From assembly GCF_029626155.1 (NCBI RefSeq), contig NZ_JARUBL010000001.1, forward strand, positions 4,568,501-4,632,500: a stretch of 64,000 nt of DNA, given 5' to 3'. Position numbers and translations under genes: made by a program. The DNA comes from Solwaraspora sp. WMMD1047. Lineage in GTDB: Bacteria; Actinomycetota; Actinomycetes; Mycobacteriales; Micromonosporaceae. The notes beneath the pieces were generated by a model. The model made no database searches, was not told the DNA's origin, and saw nothing but the letters and a program-made list of their open reading frames with translations. This document shows, one piece after another, positions 1-8,247 of the stretch (positions are counted from its first letter, which is position 1; each line of letters begins with the position of its first letter).

Positions 1-172
1 TGAGGGTCAGCGGGTCCGTGGTGAGCTCCGGGATGGTCGCCGGCGCCTTAGGGGCGCCCGCACTGCCGCCGTCGGTCTGGTCGTCGCCGCACGCCGTCAC
101 GGTGGTGGCCAGCAGCAGCATGGCCGCCGTCGCCAGCTGCATCTTTCGCCAAGGAAGGGAGGTTTGTCTCAT
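1..172 (-). CDS. N-terminal part of a secreted lipoprotein (cut by window edge)
   Basis: Only the first 57 codons lie in the window. The translation has a basic n-region, a hydrophobic stretch and a lipobox-like TTVTAC, followed by a Gly/Asp/Ser-rich linker, so it is an exported lipoprotein. Nothing visible identifies the mature domain; a substrate-binding or small-molecule-binding lipoprotein would be typical beside a GntR regulator, but that is inference. The start is uncertain: the ATG at 172 gives a basic MRQTSLPWRK leader, while an in-frame ATG at 142 would also leave a signal peptide; neither has a clear Shine-Dalgarno sequence. It is divergent from the GntR gene. Confidence 0.6.
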   Translation of the reverse strand, partial: MRQTSLPWRKMQLATAAMLLLATTVTACGDDQTDGGSAGAPKAPATIPELTTDPLTL

Positions 173-476
173 TTGCTTTGTATGCCGCATCTAGTGCCTG
201 CTTTCTGGGTAGGGACTTCTAGAACCTCGCTATGCGCTTCGTCGAACAGTTGCTGGGTTGTTCAGGCGTGGTGCCGGGGTCTCGCGGGACGTCGCGGATA
301 CCCACGGGAGCTGCCGATGATCGAAGTAGAGCGATGGGTGGCGGTCCGGCGATGGCGCAGGTTGGCGAGTGGCCGGAAACTTTTCCTATACGATCCGCTT
401 GGGGCGTCAGCATGCCGCAGCGCCGTGACTGCTGTCAACAGATTGACGAAGGCGCAAGAAGGGACCTCACGTCACG
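173..476. other. Divergent intergenic region between lipoprotein and GntR genes
   Basis: About 300 bases with no convincing ORF; the frames open here lack coding character. It should hold promoters for both flanking genes. The only clear structure is the small inverted repeat at 434-447, listed separately. Confidence 0.5.
434..447. promoter_or_regulatory. Inverted repeat, possible GntR operator
   Basis: GTCAA and TTGAC form perfect 5-bp arms around CAGA, ending 30 bp before the GntR start. FCD-type GntR proteins often bind short inverted repeats in their own promoter, so autoregulation is plausible. A 5-bp arm is common by chance. Confidence 0.3.
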
Positions 477-1220
477 ATGGACGACGAAGCGATGATCGCG
501 CGGGGCCGCCGGGCCGTCCCGGGCGGCGTGCCGCCGGGGAGATCCGGCGGCCGGCTTGCCGACGAGGTCTACGACACCCTGCTCGGACAGCTGATGTCGC
601 TACGGATCGAGCCTGGCTCCCGCGTCACGATCGACGTCCTGGCGCGAGAGCTGGGGGTCTCGCAGACGCCGATCCGGGACGCGCTGAACCGAATGGAGGC
701 CGAGGGCCTGGTCGTGCGGGTACCGCATGCCGGCTACCGCATTCCCCCCCAAATCACCCGGCATCGCTTCGAGGACATGCTTGAGGTCCGCCTGCTCCTC
801 GAGCCGGCAGCGGCCCGCAGATCCGCCGAACGGGCCTCCTTGCAGCAGGTGGCCGGGCTGCGGCAGATGCTGGCGGAGATGGCCGAACTGGAGGGTGGCA
901 ACGGGCCGATGGCCTACGGCGCCTTCGGGCTACGCGACGCCGCCTTCCACGATCTCGTCGCGCTGAGCGCCGAGAACCAGGTCATCCGGGAAGCGCTCGC
1001 GCGCCTGCACAGCCACGTGCACCTCTTCCGGCTGCACCACGACACGCAGGTCACGCACCTGGCCATGGCCGAGCACGAGGACATCGTGGCCGCGATCGCC
1101 GCCCGTGACCCCGACGCCGCCGCCTACGCGATGCGCCGGCACATCCTGCGCTCCGGCGAGCGGTTCCGACGATTGTTCGACGAGGTCAAGGACGCGGGCG
1201 CAACGGCGGTGGAGGCTTGA
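477..1220 (+). CDS. GntR-family transcriptional regulator, FCD subfamily
   Basis: A 247-residue protein with an N-terminal GntR winged helix (about residues 27-90; LARELGVSQTPIRDALNRME is the recognition region) and an all-helical FCD ligand-binding domain (about 100-235). The FCD metal/ligand residues are suggested by D and H positions in DAAFHDLV and by the late AEHEDIVAAI and RRHILRS segments. Such proteins repress nearby catabolic or transport genes until a small organic acid binds. The following DJ-1/PfpI and hydrolase genes are on the same strand and are possible targets, as is the divergent lipoprotein. An ATG 15 nt downstream (492) is an alternative start; an AGAAGGGA stretch lies about 12 nt before the chosen one. 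Confidence 0.9.
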   Translation: MDDEAMIARGRRAVPGGVPPGRSGGRLADEVYDTLLGQLMSLRIEPGSRVTIDVLARELGVSQTPIRDALNRMEAEGLVVRVPHAGYRIPPQITRHRFEDMLEVRLLLEPAAARRSAERASLQQVAGLRQMLAEMAELEGGNGPMAYGAFGLRDAAFHDLVALSAENQVIREALARLHSHVHLFRLHHDTQVTHLAMAEHEDIVAAIAARDPDAAAYAMRRHILRSGERFRRLFDEVKDAGATAVEA

Positions 1221-1309
1221 CGGGCGGGCGGGCCCAGGGAATGCTAGCTCAAACCGGATCGGATCGGATTGGATCTACCTCACCCGTCCCCAGATGCGAG
1301 GAGAAGCAG

Positions 1310-1873
1310 GTGCCCAGAGCGCTGCTCCTGACCGGCGACGCCGCCGAGGAACTCGACACCATGTATCCCTACTACCGCGTGCAGGAGGGCGGCTGGGACG
1401 TCGACGTCTCGTCGCGGACGACGCGTGACGTGCAACTGGTGATCCACGAGTTCGACCCCAACTCCGACGCCTACGTGGAGAAGAACGGCCGGAAGCTGCC
1501 GGTCGACGTGCCCTGGGCCGAGGTCGACGTCGAGCGCTATGACGCCCTCATCATCCCCGGCGGACGCGCCCCGGAATGGATCCGGGTCGACAGCGACGTC
1601 AGGCGCATCACCGAGCACTTCTTCGCGCGCAACCTCCCCATCGCGCTGGTGTGCCACGGCGCGCAGGTGCCAGCGGTGTACGGGCTGCTGAAGGGCCGCA
1701 AGACGGCGTGCTTCCCCCCCATCACCGGCGACATGGAGAACGCGGGCGCCACGGTCATCGACGCACCCGACGTCGTGGACGGCAACCTCGTCTCCTGCCG
1801 GGGCTGGCCCGACATGCCACAGTTCGGCCGGGCGATGATGGAGCTCTTCTCGAAGTCCGTCGACCCGGCATGA
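1310..1873 (+). CDS. DJ-1/PfpI family protein
   Basis: A 187-residue class I glutamine amidotransferase-like protein. The GTG at 1310 is chosen because AGGAG lies 7-8 nt upstream and the product then starts directly at the first beta strand (RALLLTGDAAEE); the upstream extension in the same frame looks non-coding. The nucleophile elbow is LVCHGAQ with the reactive Cys, and an acidic residue in the early strand region fits the family. The middle segment (FDPNSDAYVEKNGRKLPVD) matches the subgroup annotated as protease/amidase or glyoxalase III-like, but the real activity is unknown. It sits 20 nt before the alpha/beta hydrolase gene, suggesting joint transcription. Confidence 0.85.
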   Translation: MPRALLLTGDAAEELDTMYPYYRVQEGGWDVDVSSRTTRDVQLVIHEFDPNSDAYVEKNGRKLPVDVPWAEVDVERYDALIIPGGRAPEWIRVDSDVRRITEHFFARNLPIALVCHGAQVPAVYGLLKGRKTACFPPITGDMENAGATVIDAPDVVDGNLVSCRGWPDMPQFGRAMMELFSKSVDPA

Positions 1874-1892
1874 GCGCCCCTGGCCTGCCCGG

Positions 1893-2714
1893 GTGACGGC
1901 GCTGCGGACCGTCACGGTCGGCAACTCCCCCGTCCAGGTGCTGGAGAGCGGCACCGGGCCAACGGTGCTCATGCTGCACGGCTCCGGACCCGGCACGACC
2001 GGGTCCGGCGCCTGGGCGACGACGGCGCGGGCGCTCGGCGGGTCCTGGCACCTGGTGGCGCCTGATCAGGCGGGGTTCGGCGGCACGCCGCTCCCGGCCG
2101 GCACCAGGGGTGGGCTCCGGCTGTGGACGGAGCAGGCCGCGGGCCTGATGGACGCTCTCGGCATCGAGGACTATGCCGTGGTTGGTCACTCCATGGGCGG
2201 CGCCGTGGCGCTGGCGTTGGCCGCCGCCCGCCCCCAGCAGGTCACCCGGGTCGTCGCGGTCTCGACGATGGGCGCCCCCGGAGCGCCGCTGTCCCCCGAT
2301 CTCGACGCGATCTGGGCCGCCCCCGCCGATCCGCTCGGGGCCCGGGACATGCTGAGCCGCCTCGTCCACGACCAGACGCTCGTGACCGATTCGGCCGTCG
2401 ACGCCCGGGCGACCGCGATGCGCGCGGGCGCGGCCACCTTCGCATCGGTGTTCCCACCACCCAGGGCACGGTGGGCCGACGACCTCACCCTCTCGGCGCG
2501 GACGCTGGCGGCGGTGCGCGCGCCCGTGCTGCTCGTCCACGGCGCCCAGGACCGGGTCACCCCACTCGGGACGGCGGCCCTGCCCCTGCTCGGACACCTG
2601 GCCGACGTCCGGCTGCACGTGCTCGGCCGGTGCGGGCACGTACCGGCCCTCGAGCACCCGCACGAGTTCCGGCACCTGCTGTCGTGCCACCTCCGCCAGG
2701 GCCGGGGTCACTAG
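1893..2714 (+). CDS. Alpha/beta hydrolase, meta-cleavage-hydrolase-like
   Basis: A 273-residue alpha/beta hydrolase. Oxyanion-hole motif HGSGPGTTGSGAW resembles the HGSGPG signature of carbon-carbon bond hydrolases acting on aromatic ring-cleavage products (BphD/DmpD type). The nucleophile elbow is GHSMGG, the acid lies in HGAQDRVTP and the His in CGHVPALEHP, giving a complete triad. The GTG start follows the PfpI stop by 19 nt; no ATG gives a better start. The substrate is not determined: no ring-cleavage dioxygenase is visible nearby, so it may equally be a general esterase. Confidence 0.85.
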   Translation: MTALRTVTVGNSPVQVLESGTGPTVLMLHGSGPGTTGSGAWATTARALGGSWHLVAPDQAGFGGTPLPAGTRGGLRLWTEQAAGLMDALGIEDYAVVGHSMGGAVALALAAARPQQVTRVVAVSTMGAPGAPLSPDLDAIWAAPADPLGARDMLSRLVHDQTLVTDSAVDARATAMRAGAATFASVFPPPRARWADDLTLSARTLAAVRAPVLLVHGAQDRVTPLGTAALPLLGHLADVRLHVLGRCGHVPALEHPHEFRHLLSCHLRQGRGH

Positions 2715-2728
2715 GTTCCGGGCTGCGT

Positions 2729-3451
2729 CTACCAGGGCAGCGGCTTGGTGTCCCGGAAGAAGCCGCCGGTGGGTCCGTCGTCGGGCAGGGTGGCGGCCCA
2801 GACGATGCCGCGGGCGCCGTCGGGGATCGGTCGCGCGCCCATGGTCTCGGCGCCGGGCCAGGTGGCGGTCAGGCCGGGGCAGACCGAGTTCACCAGGACG
2901 GGGGTGCCGGCCAGTTCGGCGGCGAGAGTGCTGGTGAGGGCGTTGAGAGCCGCCTTGCTGATGCCGTAGCTGGCGGCCGCTCCGCCGCGTACGCGGAGGC
3001 CGAAGGCCTGATCGTCGTGGCTGCCGGCGCCGCTGCTGACGTTGACGATGCGCGGCGCGGGGCTCTGTCGCAGCAGCGGCAGCAGCGCCTGAATGAGACG
3101 CCAGGTGCCGAACAGGTTTGTCTGCATCACCTCGTTGGCTGCCGCGAGGTCGGCCCGGCTGACGACCTCGGTCCAGTCGACGAAGGCCGCCGCGTTGTTC
3201 ACCAGGGCGTCCAACCGGCCCGGTTCGGCGGACAGTGCCGCGGCGGCGGTCCGGACACTGTCGTCGCTGCCGATGTCGAGTCCGACGGGCAGCGCGGTCA
3301 CGTTCTCGCCGAGTTCGGCCGCGGCCCGCTTGGCCTGCTCAGGGTCACGCGCGCCGATGACGACGTGGCGGCCCGTATCGGCCAACTGCCGTGCGACCTC
3401 GCGACCGAGACCGCGCGCGGCTCCGGTCACCAGTACCACCGTCTTGTCCAC
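2729..3451 (-). CDS. Short-chain dehydrogenase/reductase
   Basis: A 240-residue classical SDR: cofactor motif TGAARGLG near the N terminus, NNAA after beta4, catalytic Ser in VNVSSGAG, and Tyr/Lys in YGISKAA. The loss of acidic residues after beta2 (GARDPEQ) points to NADP(H). It converges on the hydrolase gene (14 nt apart) and is divergent from the TetR gene across a 62-bp region with a perfect palindrome, so it is the likely target of that repressor. Substrate unknown. Confidence 0.9.
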   Translation of the reverse strand: MDKTVVLVTGAARGLGREVARQLADTGRHVVIGARDPEQAKRAAAELGENVTALPVGLDIGSDDSVRTAAAALSAEPGRLDALVNNAAAFVDWTEVVSRADLAAANEVMQTNLFGTWRLIQALLPLLRQSPAPRIVNVSSGAGSHDDQAFGLRVRGGAAASYGISKAALNALTSTLAAELAGTPVLVNSVCPGLTATWPGAETMGARPIPDGARGIVWAATLPDDGPTGGFFRDTKPLPW

Positions 3452-3488
3452 CGTGCGCTCCTTCGGTCGGGGTTGTGGAGGCAGCGTA

Positions 3489-3502
3489 ACGGACCGGTCC
3501 GT
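3489..3502. promoter_or_regulatory. Perfect 14-bp palindrome, probable TetR operator
   Basis: ACGGACCGGTCCGT is fully self-complementary and lies in the 62-bp gap between the divergent SDR and TetR genes, 12 bp before the TetR start. Position and symmetry are what a TetR dimer would bind to control both genes. Confidence 0.65.
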
Positions 3503-3513
3503 ATCATGTCAGC

Positions 3514-4146
3514 ATGATGGCGCATCAGCAGGCGCAGCGCGCGCCTCGACGGGAGCGGGCCGAGCGGCAACGGATCGTCCTGGACACCGCGGCGAGGCTG
3601 TTCTACGCCCGCGGAGTCCACGAGGTCGGGATGGACGAACTGGTACGCGAGACCGGCCTGGGCAAGGCGACGGTCTACCGGTTGTTCCCCACCAAGGACG
3701 ACCTGGTGGCGGCGTACCTACGGCGGGCCGCGGGCGACATCCTCGACCAGATCGACGCCGGGACCGAGCGCGCACCGGACCCGGCGACCGCCCTGCACGC
3801 CGTCCTCTCGTCGGTCCAGGCCGATCTCGCCCGGCCGGACTTCCGAGGGTGCGCCTTCAACAACGCCAGCATCGAGTACGCGGACCCGCAGCACCCGGCC
3901 CGGGTCGCGGCGCGCGACTACCGCCTCGCGCTGCACGACCGTCTTCATCGCCTGGCGGTCCGGATCATGCCGGAACAACGCGACGAGGCGGCGGCCCTCG
4001 CCGGCCAGCTCGCCACCCTCGTCGACGGCGCCTACACCAGCGCCGCGCATCTGGGTCCGGCCGGTCCCGCCGCGGCCGGCATGGCTCTGGCCCACCACCT
4101 CGTCGACCGGGTCACGACAACCGCCACCAGCACAGACCTTCGATGA
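3514..4146 (+). CDS. TetR/AcrR-family transcriptional repressor
   Basis: A 210-residue TetR protein. The N-terminal helix-turn-helix (about residues 15-62) carries the usual LVRETGLGKATVYRLFPTKDDLV signature in pieces; the C-terminal helical domain (about 80-205) is the ligand-binding and dimer part, with GCAFNNASIEY typical of the subgroup beside redox enzymes. Two adjacent Met codons start the ORF. It is divergent from the SDR gene and probably represses it and itself via the palindrome between them. The inducer is unknown. Confidence 0.9.
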   Translation: MMAHQQAQRAPRRERAERQRIVLDTAARLFYARGVHEVGMDELVRETGLGKATVYRLFPTKDDLVAAYLRRAAGDILDQIDAGTERAPDPATALHAVLSSVQADLARPDFRGCAFNNASIEYADPQHPARVAARDYRLALHDRLHRLAVRIMPEQRDEAAALAGQLATLVDGAYTSAAHLGPAGPAAAGMALAHHLVDRVTTTATSTDLR

Positions 4147-4488
4147 GCCAGGCATAGCAGCAGGCAGGGACGCGTTCCATCAGTCTTTCGCATTTCCGCC
4201 ATTGCGCGGGCTCAACCACCGGCATCGATCCGATGCGTTCGCCGCACCGGGCGTCGCGGCATTCCCACCAGTGCGCGTGAACGACACCTCCCCGGCACCT
4301 GATCGGAGGCAGAAGGTGAGTAACCCGGACCGGTCGGGGAAGTGCCACAGACAGCTCGACGAGGGGTGTGACGACCACGGCCGGGGCGGACGCGATGCGG
4401 CCGAGGAACCGGCTGGTCGCTCTCTCGCCGAGCGTCAGCCCCGGGCGCACCGCAGCGGCCCTGACCGCCGTGGAACCTGGACGTGCGC
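4147..4488. other. Convergent intergenic region
   Basis: About 340 bases between the ends of the TetR gene and the GerMN lipoprotein gene. A 126-codon minus-strand frame begins with a GTG overlapping the lipoprotein stop codon, but its C-terminal half (rich in Cys and Trp) does not look like protein and no family is recognised. No strong terminator hairpin was picked out. Confidence 0.4.
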
Positions 4489-5064
4489 TCACCCCGGTTC
4501 GAGCAGCGACGAATAGTCGCTGCCGTACAACGGCCCGCGGGACAGTGAGCCGTCGGCACGCGGCACGTCCAGCCGCTCGTCACCTCGGGTGAAGACGACC
4601 GAGTCGACGTCTGAACGCGCGGTCAGGGTGCACACGATCTGCGCGTACGCGATCATCTCGTCGATGCGGGCGTTGCCCTCGTCGGCCTCGGTGATCTCCA
4701 CCTGCGCCACAAGAGTGTCGCTCGAGACCTGGACGGCCAGGGAAAGACCGGCGAGTGCGCTCGTCAATCCTGTCTCCCGCTCGGCGTTGGTCGGACCGGC
4801 GATCAGGGCCTCCACCTGGTGCTGCGGGCTCCGTATCGACTCGATGCGTCGGACGGCCCGCACCAACCGGCCGTCGCGGACCAGGCAGTGCACCTCGGTG
4901 ACCTGACCCGGGCGGCCCTGGTCACCGGCGCTCGGAGAGGCCGACGTCAACGATCGCCTGGGCAGGTCGACGGCGCGCGGCTCGTCCTCGGGCGGCACGC
5001 CACAGGCACCCAACAGAAGGCCGGCGATGGCCAGTGCCGCGAGGCGGACCGGTCGGCTCGTCAT
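4489..5064 (-). CDS. GerMN-domain lipoprotein
   Basis: A 191-residue exported lipoprotein: basic start, hydrophobic run and lipobox LLGAC (Cys21). The rest resembles a sporulation/germination GerMN domain (about residues 55-175), seen in VEALIAGPTNAERETGLTSAL and the beta-rich VTEADEG segment. In actinobacteria the same domain occurs in LpqB, the lipoprotein partner of the MtrB sensor kinase. The ATG overlaps the stop of the histidine kinase gene by 4 nt, so kinase and lipoprotein are translationally coupled and the lipoprotein probably modulates signal perception at the outer face of the membrane. Two codons upstream (MPAM) is an alternative start. Confidence 0.8.
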   Translation of the reverse strand: MTSRPVRLAALAIAGLLLGACGVPPEDEPRAVDLPRRSLTSASPSAGDQGRPGQVTEVHCLVRDGRLVRAVRRIESIRSPQHQVEALIAGPTNAERETGLTSALAGLSLAVQVSSDTLVAQVEITEADEGNARIDEMIAYAQIVCTLTARSDVDSVVFTRGDERLDVPRADGSLSRGPLYGSDYSSLLEPG

Positions 5065-6419
5065 GGCAGGCATCCGGCGAGCTCGATCCGGAAGCGAGCG
5101 CCACCGCCGGGACGGTCGTGCACGGTCACCGAGCCCTGATGCGCTGCGGCGTGTTGCTCGACGATGGACAACCCGAGCCCGGTGCCGTCGGTGTCGCCGC
5201 GCGAATGCGCCGCCCGGCCGCGGACGAACCGGCCAAAGATCAGCTCTCGGTCCTCCTCGGCGACGCCGGGTCCGGCGTCGTCCACCTCGATGAAACACCG
5301 TTCGGCCCCGGCGCATCCGATGCGTACCGCGATGACCTTGTCTCCGTGGCGCACCGCGTTGTCGAGGAGGTTGCCGAGCGCCTGCTCGAGCCGACGCGGG
5401 TCCACCTGCCAGCTGGTTGCCGTGCCGGCCCGCACCTGCAGCACCTCCTCGCCGATTCCCCGCGACCGGCAGACCCGCCCGATGAGCTGCGCGACGTCGA
5501 CGGACTCGCGGTGGGCTGGCCGGTCACCGCCAGCCAGCTCGAGCAAATCCTCCACCAGCGCCTGGAAACGGGTGATCTCGCCGGTGAGCAGACCGACCGC
5601 CGCAGCCGCATTGGGATCCAGACCGGCACGACGCCGGTCTATCACGCTGGCCGCCGCGGCCAGGGTCTGCAGCGGTGAACGCAGTTCGTGGCTCACATCG
5701 GCCGCGAAACGGCGATCGCGTTCGATCCGCCGATTCAGCTCGTCGGCCATGTGGTTGAAGGACATGGACAGTTCGGCTAGATCAGGCTCGGCGTGCGGGT
5801 CGAGTCGGGCGTCCAGATCACCGTCGGCGATCGTCCGGGCCGCGCCGGCGACCGCTGTCAGCGGGTGCAGGGCGTGCCGGGTGACGTACCAGCCGAGGGC
5901 CGCGCCTGCGCCGGCCACCATGATCGCGACAGCGGTCAGGACCAGCGCGAGGACCTGCAGTGTGCGCTCCAACTCGCGCAGGGACACCACCTCGTAGAAG
6001 ACCGCCGTTGATGACAGCGGCACTGCGACGACCAGCGCCGGCTGCCCGTCTCTACGCACACGCTGGGCCCCGGCCTCACCGCGCTCTGCCATCGCCTGCA
6101 GCCGGGCGGGGACGGCAGAGCCAGCGTCCGTGTCGGCGGCGCGCGAGTACCACCGGCCGTCGAGTTCGAGCAGCACGTACCGGTCGGCGCCGGTGTCAAG
6201 CGTCTGCAGGAGCTTGATCACCTCTGAATCGCTCCCGGCCAACCCCGCGTCGACCACTGCGGCGTCGAAGTAGGTCGCCCGGACCGCTGTCCGCTCCCGC
6301 TCGCTCAACAGCGTGCTCCGGACGAGCTCGTACGAGATCAGGGCCACACACGCGGACAGCAGCAACGCGCCGACCGCGAAGGCGGCACTCACCCGCGTAC
6401 GTAGTCCCATCCGGCTCAT
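5061..6419 (-). CDS. Membrane sensor histidine kinase
   Basis: A 452-residue two-component kinase. Starting at MSRMGLRTRV gives transmembrane segments at about 12-34 and 155-178 enclosing an extracellular sensor of roughly 120 residues, then HAMP (about 180-232), the phospho-acceptor H-box DVSHELRSPLQ (His244), N-box LGNLLDNAVRHGD, and G1/G2 boxes DDAGPG and GTGLGLSI. All catalytic motifs are intact. The upstream reading frame is longer but its first 50 residues look non-coding. The likely partner is the OmpR-type regulator 1.8 kb upstream on the same strand, although two plus-strand genes and a STAS gene intervene. The downstream GerMN lipoprotein is coupled to it. Confidence 0.9.
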   Translation of the reverse strand: MSRMGLRTRVSAAFAVGALLLSACVALISYELVRSTLLSERERTAVRATYFDAAVVDAGLAGSDSEVIKLLQTLDTGADRYVLLELDGRWYSRAADTDAGSAVPARLQAMAERGEAGAQRVRRDGQPALVVAVPLSSTAVFYEVVSLRELERTLQVLALVLTAVAIMVAGAGAALGWYVTRHALHPLTAVAGAARTIADGDLDARLDPHAEPDLAELSMSFNHMADELNRRIERDRRFAADVSHELRSPLQTLAAAASVIDRRRAGLDPNAAAAVGLLTGEITRFQALVEDLLELAGGDRPAHRESVDVAQLIGRVCRSRGIGEEVLQVRAGTATSWQVDPRRLEQALGNLLDNAVRHGDKVIAVRIGCAGAERCFIEVDDAGPGVAEEDRELIFGRFVRGRAAHSRGDTDGTGLGLSIVEQHAAAHQGSVTVHDRPGGGARFRIELAGCLP

Positions 6420-6681
6420 CGCGGCAGCACCGGGATGAGGCCGGGCATCCCGGTCAGCCGCACGCGCGTCATATCCGCATGATGCCCCGATGAGCCGGTC
6501 GCGGCACGCCGCTGGCTCGCCCTTTGTCATCCAACTGTCATGAGCCTGCGGAAACTCTGCCGAATACACCAGGCAGCCTTCTCGGCATGACTGGCCTCAT
6601 CTCCCCTGGGGACGCGGCCCGGCGGCACCCGGACCGACACCAGAGCCTTTCCCGCCGCCGGGCCGGGAAGGATCCGTCGCG

Positions 6682-6999
6682 GTGACGGAAACCAGCCTGG
6701 TCACGGCGGTGACGGTCGGACTCGTCCTGGGCGTACTCGCCCGTTGGCTCGTGCCCGCGAGCCGCGGTGTGCCGTTCTGGCTGACCCCGGCGGTCGGGCT
6801 GGGGGCGGCCATGCTGGGAACCGTCTCCGCGCGCCTCGCCGGGGTCAACACTGCCCAGGTGAGTCGGGTCGAACTGATCCTCCAGGTCGTCCTGGCCGGG
6901 CTGGGCATCGCCGCCGTCACCGTGACCGCCGACCGGCAGCCTCCGAAGAACCGACGCGGCAGGGCTGACCGGTACGGCAAGGCTGGCCGGCCCCGATGA
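6682..6999 (+). CDS. GlsB/YeaQ/YmgE-type small membrane protein
   Basis: A 105-residue integral membrane protein with three hydrophobic segments (about 5-24, 32-53 and 64-82) and the family pattern of an early GLVLGVLARWLVP followed by a Gly-rich helix. This transglycosylase-associated family is linked to envelope and general stress responses, with no known reaction. The GTG start has AAGGA about 10 nt upstream. Its stop overlaps the ATG of the next gene by 4 nt, so the two are co-translated. The C-terminal tail (PPKNRRGRADRYGKAGRPR) is basic and cytoplasmic. Confidence 0.7.
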   Translation: MTETSLVTAVTVGLVLGVLARWLVPASRGVPFWLTPAVGLGAAMLGTVSARLAGVNTAQVSRVELILQVVLAGLGIAAVTVTADRQPPKNRRGRADRYGKAGRPR

Positions 7000-7751
7000 C
7001 CGTCGTACCCGCCACCGCGGACACCTCGGTCCTGATCTGCGACCGGTGTGGCACGCAGGACCAGGCCGCCGGGGTCATCGACGACAGCGAGTTGGTGTGG
7101 CCGCTGGTGGCCAGCGTCGGCTGGACCGGCTCCCCTTTCGCGACCGGACCGCATAGCTGTCCGCGGTGCGCAGATGTGGTGAGCGAACCGGTCACGCCCG
7201 TCCACGAGCTGCCGGCTCCCGCCCACGGAGCGTCATACGACCTTCAGGTCCACCACGACATCGACGCCGTCGTTGTCACGCCACTGGTGGACATCGACGC
7301 CGGCGTAGCCGAGACCTTCCGCGACGGGCTCCAAACGGCCGCCGACACCTGTCGGCACATCGTGCTCGATCTGCACGCCGTCCACCTGATCGATTCCGCG
7401 GGACTCGGCCTGCTCGTCCGCGCCCGTCAGGAGGCCAAGCACAACGGCGGGTTACTCCACCTGGTGGCGCCGTCCCGGTTCATTCTCACCGTACTGCACA
7501 CCATGCGTCTGGACGCGATCTTCCCCACTCATCCCGATAAGGAATCCGCGTTCCGTGCGGTGAGCCTCGACGCTGGCCCAGCCCCTGCGCAGGCGGCGGA
7601 GTCGGGGGGTCGGGCCGCGGGAATCGGATCGGGGTCAGGCGGGGACAGACCGACTCCTCGTGAGCCGGTTATGGGCCTGATCCCGGTCGGCGAAAAGCGA
7701 AAAGACGGTGTCGAGTCCCGTGACGGCCAGGGTACGCCGTACCGCCGGTGA
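6996..7751 (+). CDS. Zinc-ribbon-like plus STAS (anti-anti-sigma) protein
   Basis: A 251-residue protein with two parts. Residues about 14-60 hold two CxxC pairs (CDRCG and CPRC), the arrangement of a zinc ribbon. Residues about 80-180 are a STAS domain with the phosphorylatable-serine region LIDSAGLGLLVRARQ, as in anti-sigma antagonists. The last 60 residues are Gly/Pro/Arg-rich, low complexity, and overlap the 3-prime end of the convergent STAS gene by 117 nt, so the true C terminus may be dispensable. It is coupled to the GlsB-type gene. Likely role: binding an anti-sigma kinase in a stress cascade, with the zinc ribbon perhaps sensing redox or metal state (inference). Confidence 0.75.
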   Translation: MTVVPATADTSVLICDRCGTQDQAAGVIDDSELVWPLVASVGWTGSPFATGPHSCPRCADVVSEPVTPVHELPAPAHGASYDLQVHHDIDAVVVTPLVDIDAGVAETFRDGLQTAADTCRHIVLDLHAVHLIDSAGLGLLVRARQEAKHNGGLLHLVAPSRFILTVLHTMRLDAIFPTHPDKESAFRAVSLDAGPAPAQAAESGGRAAGIGSGSGGDRPTPREPVMGLIPVGEKRKDGVESRDGQGTPYRR

Positions 7752-8075
7752 CGGTGCGACCAGGCAGACCAGGTGCCCCCGGTGATCGGCCAGCAGGCGA
7801 GCCTCGACGAACACACCGAGCGAGGCACAGTCGATGAGTTTGGCGTCGGTCAGGTCTATGACGATGTCGGTGCCCCGCTCGACGCCGCGGACCAGTGAGC
7901 GGCGCAGGGATTCTCGCACGCCGAGGTCTATCTCGCCGCGCAGTTCGACCACAGTCACGGCGCCGCGACCCGATGGCGTGGACCTGATGACGGCGTCGCG
8001 TTCAACAGACGGTGCCGTGCCGCTCCACTCCACTTCGTTCTCCCGTCCTCGGTGCCGTCGGGTGCCAATAGTCAT
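7635..8075 (-). CDS. STAS-domain anti-sigma factor antagonist
   Basis: A 146-residue STAS protein (domain about 35-140). LRGEIDLGVRESLRR is the first strand-helix unit and the regulatory site KLIDCASLGVFVEAR carries Cys-Ala-Ser, the Ser being the expected phosphorylation site. I place the start at MTIGTRRHRG; an in-frame GTG/ATG further upstream (to 8138) would add about 21 residues. It overlaps the convergent zinc-ribbon-STAS gene at the 3-prime ends. Two STAS antagonists side by side on opposite strands suggest branched control of one sigma factor. An HATPase anti-sigma partner is not in the window. Confidence 0.8.
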   Translation of the reverse strand: MTIGTRRHRGRENEVEWSGTAPSVERDAVIRSTPSGRGAVTVVELRGEIDLGVRESLRRSLVRGVERGTDIVIDLTDAKLIDCASLGVFVEARLLADHRGHLVCLVAPSPAVRRTLAVTGLDTVFSLFADRDQAHNRLTRSRSVPA

Positions 8076-8247
8076 CGTGCTGCGCCGGTGTGACGGGGGC
8101 TCCGCCGGCCAGTGACAAACGTGTGACATCACGGTCACCCGGCCAGGAGGGTCGACGGCCGGTCCCGCCTCGTGCCACCGTCGCTGCCGGAACGGGATGG
8201 CTGGCCCCTGGCATCGGTCGCGGCTTGGCGGACGGGTACCCGCGGCC

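Noticed and set aside
4112-4492. 126-codon minus-strand frame whose GTG overlaps the GerMN lipoprotein stop
   Set aside because: The overlap is suggestive, but the second half is rich in Cys and Trp, the codon pattern changes, and it runs across the end of the TetR gene. No family is recognisable.
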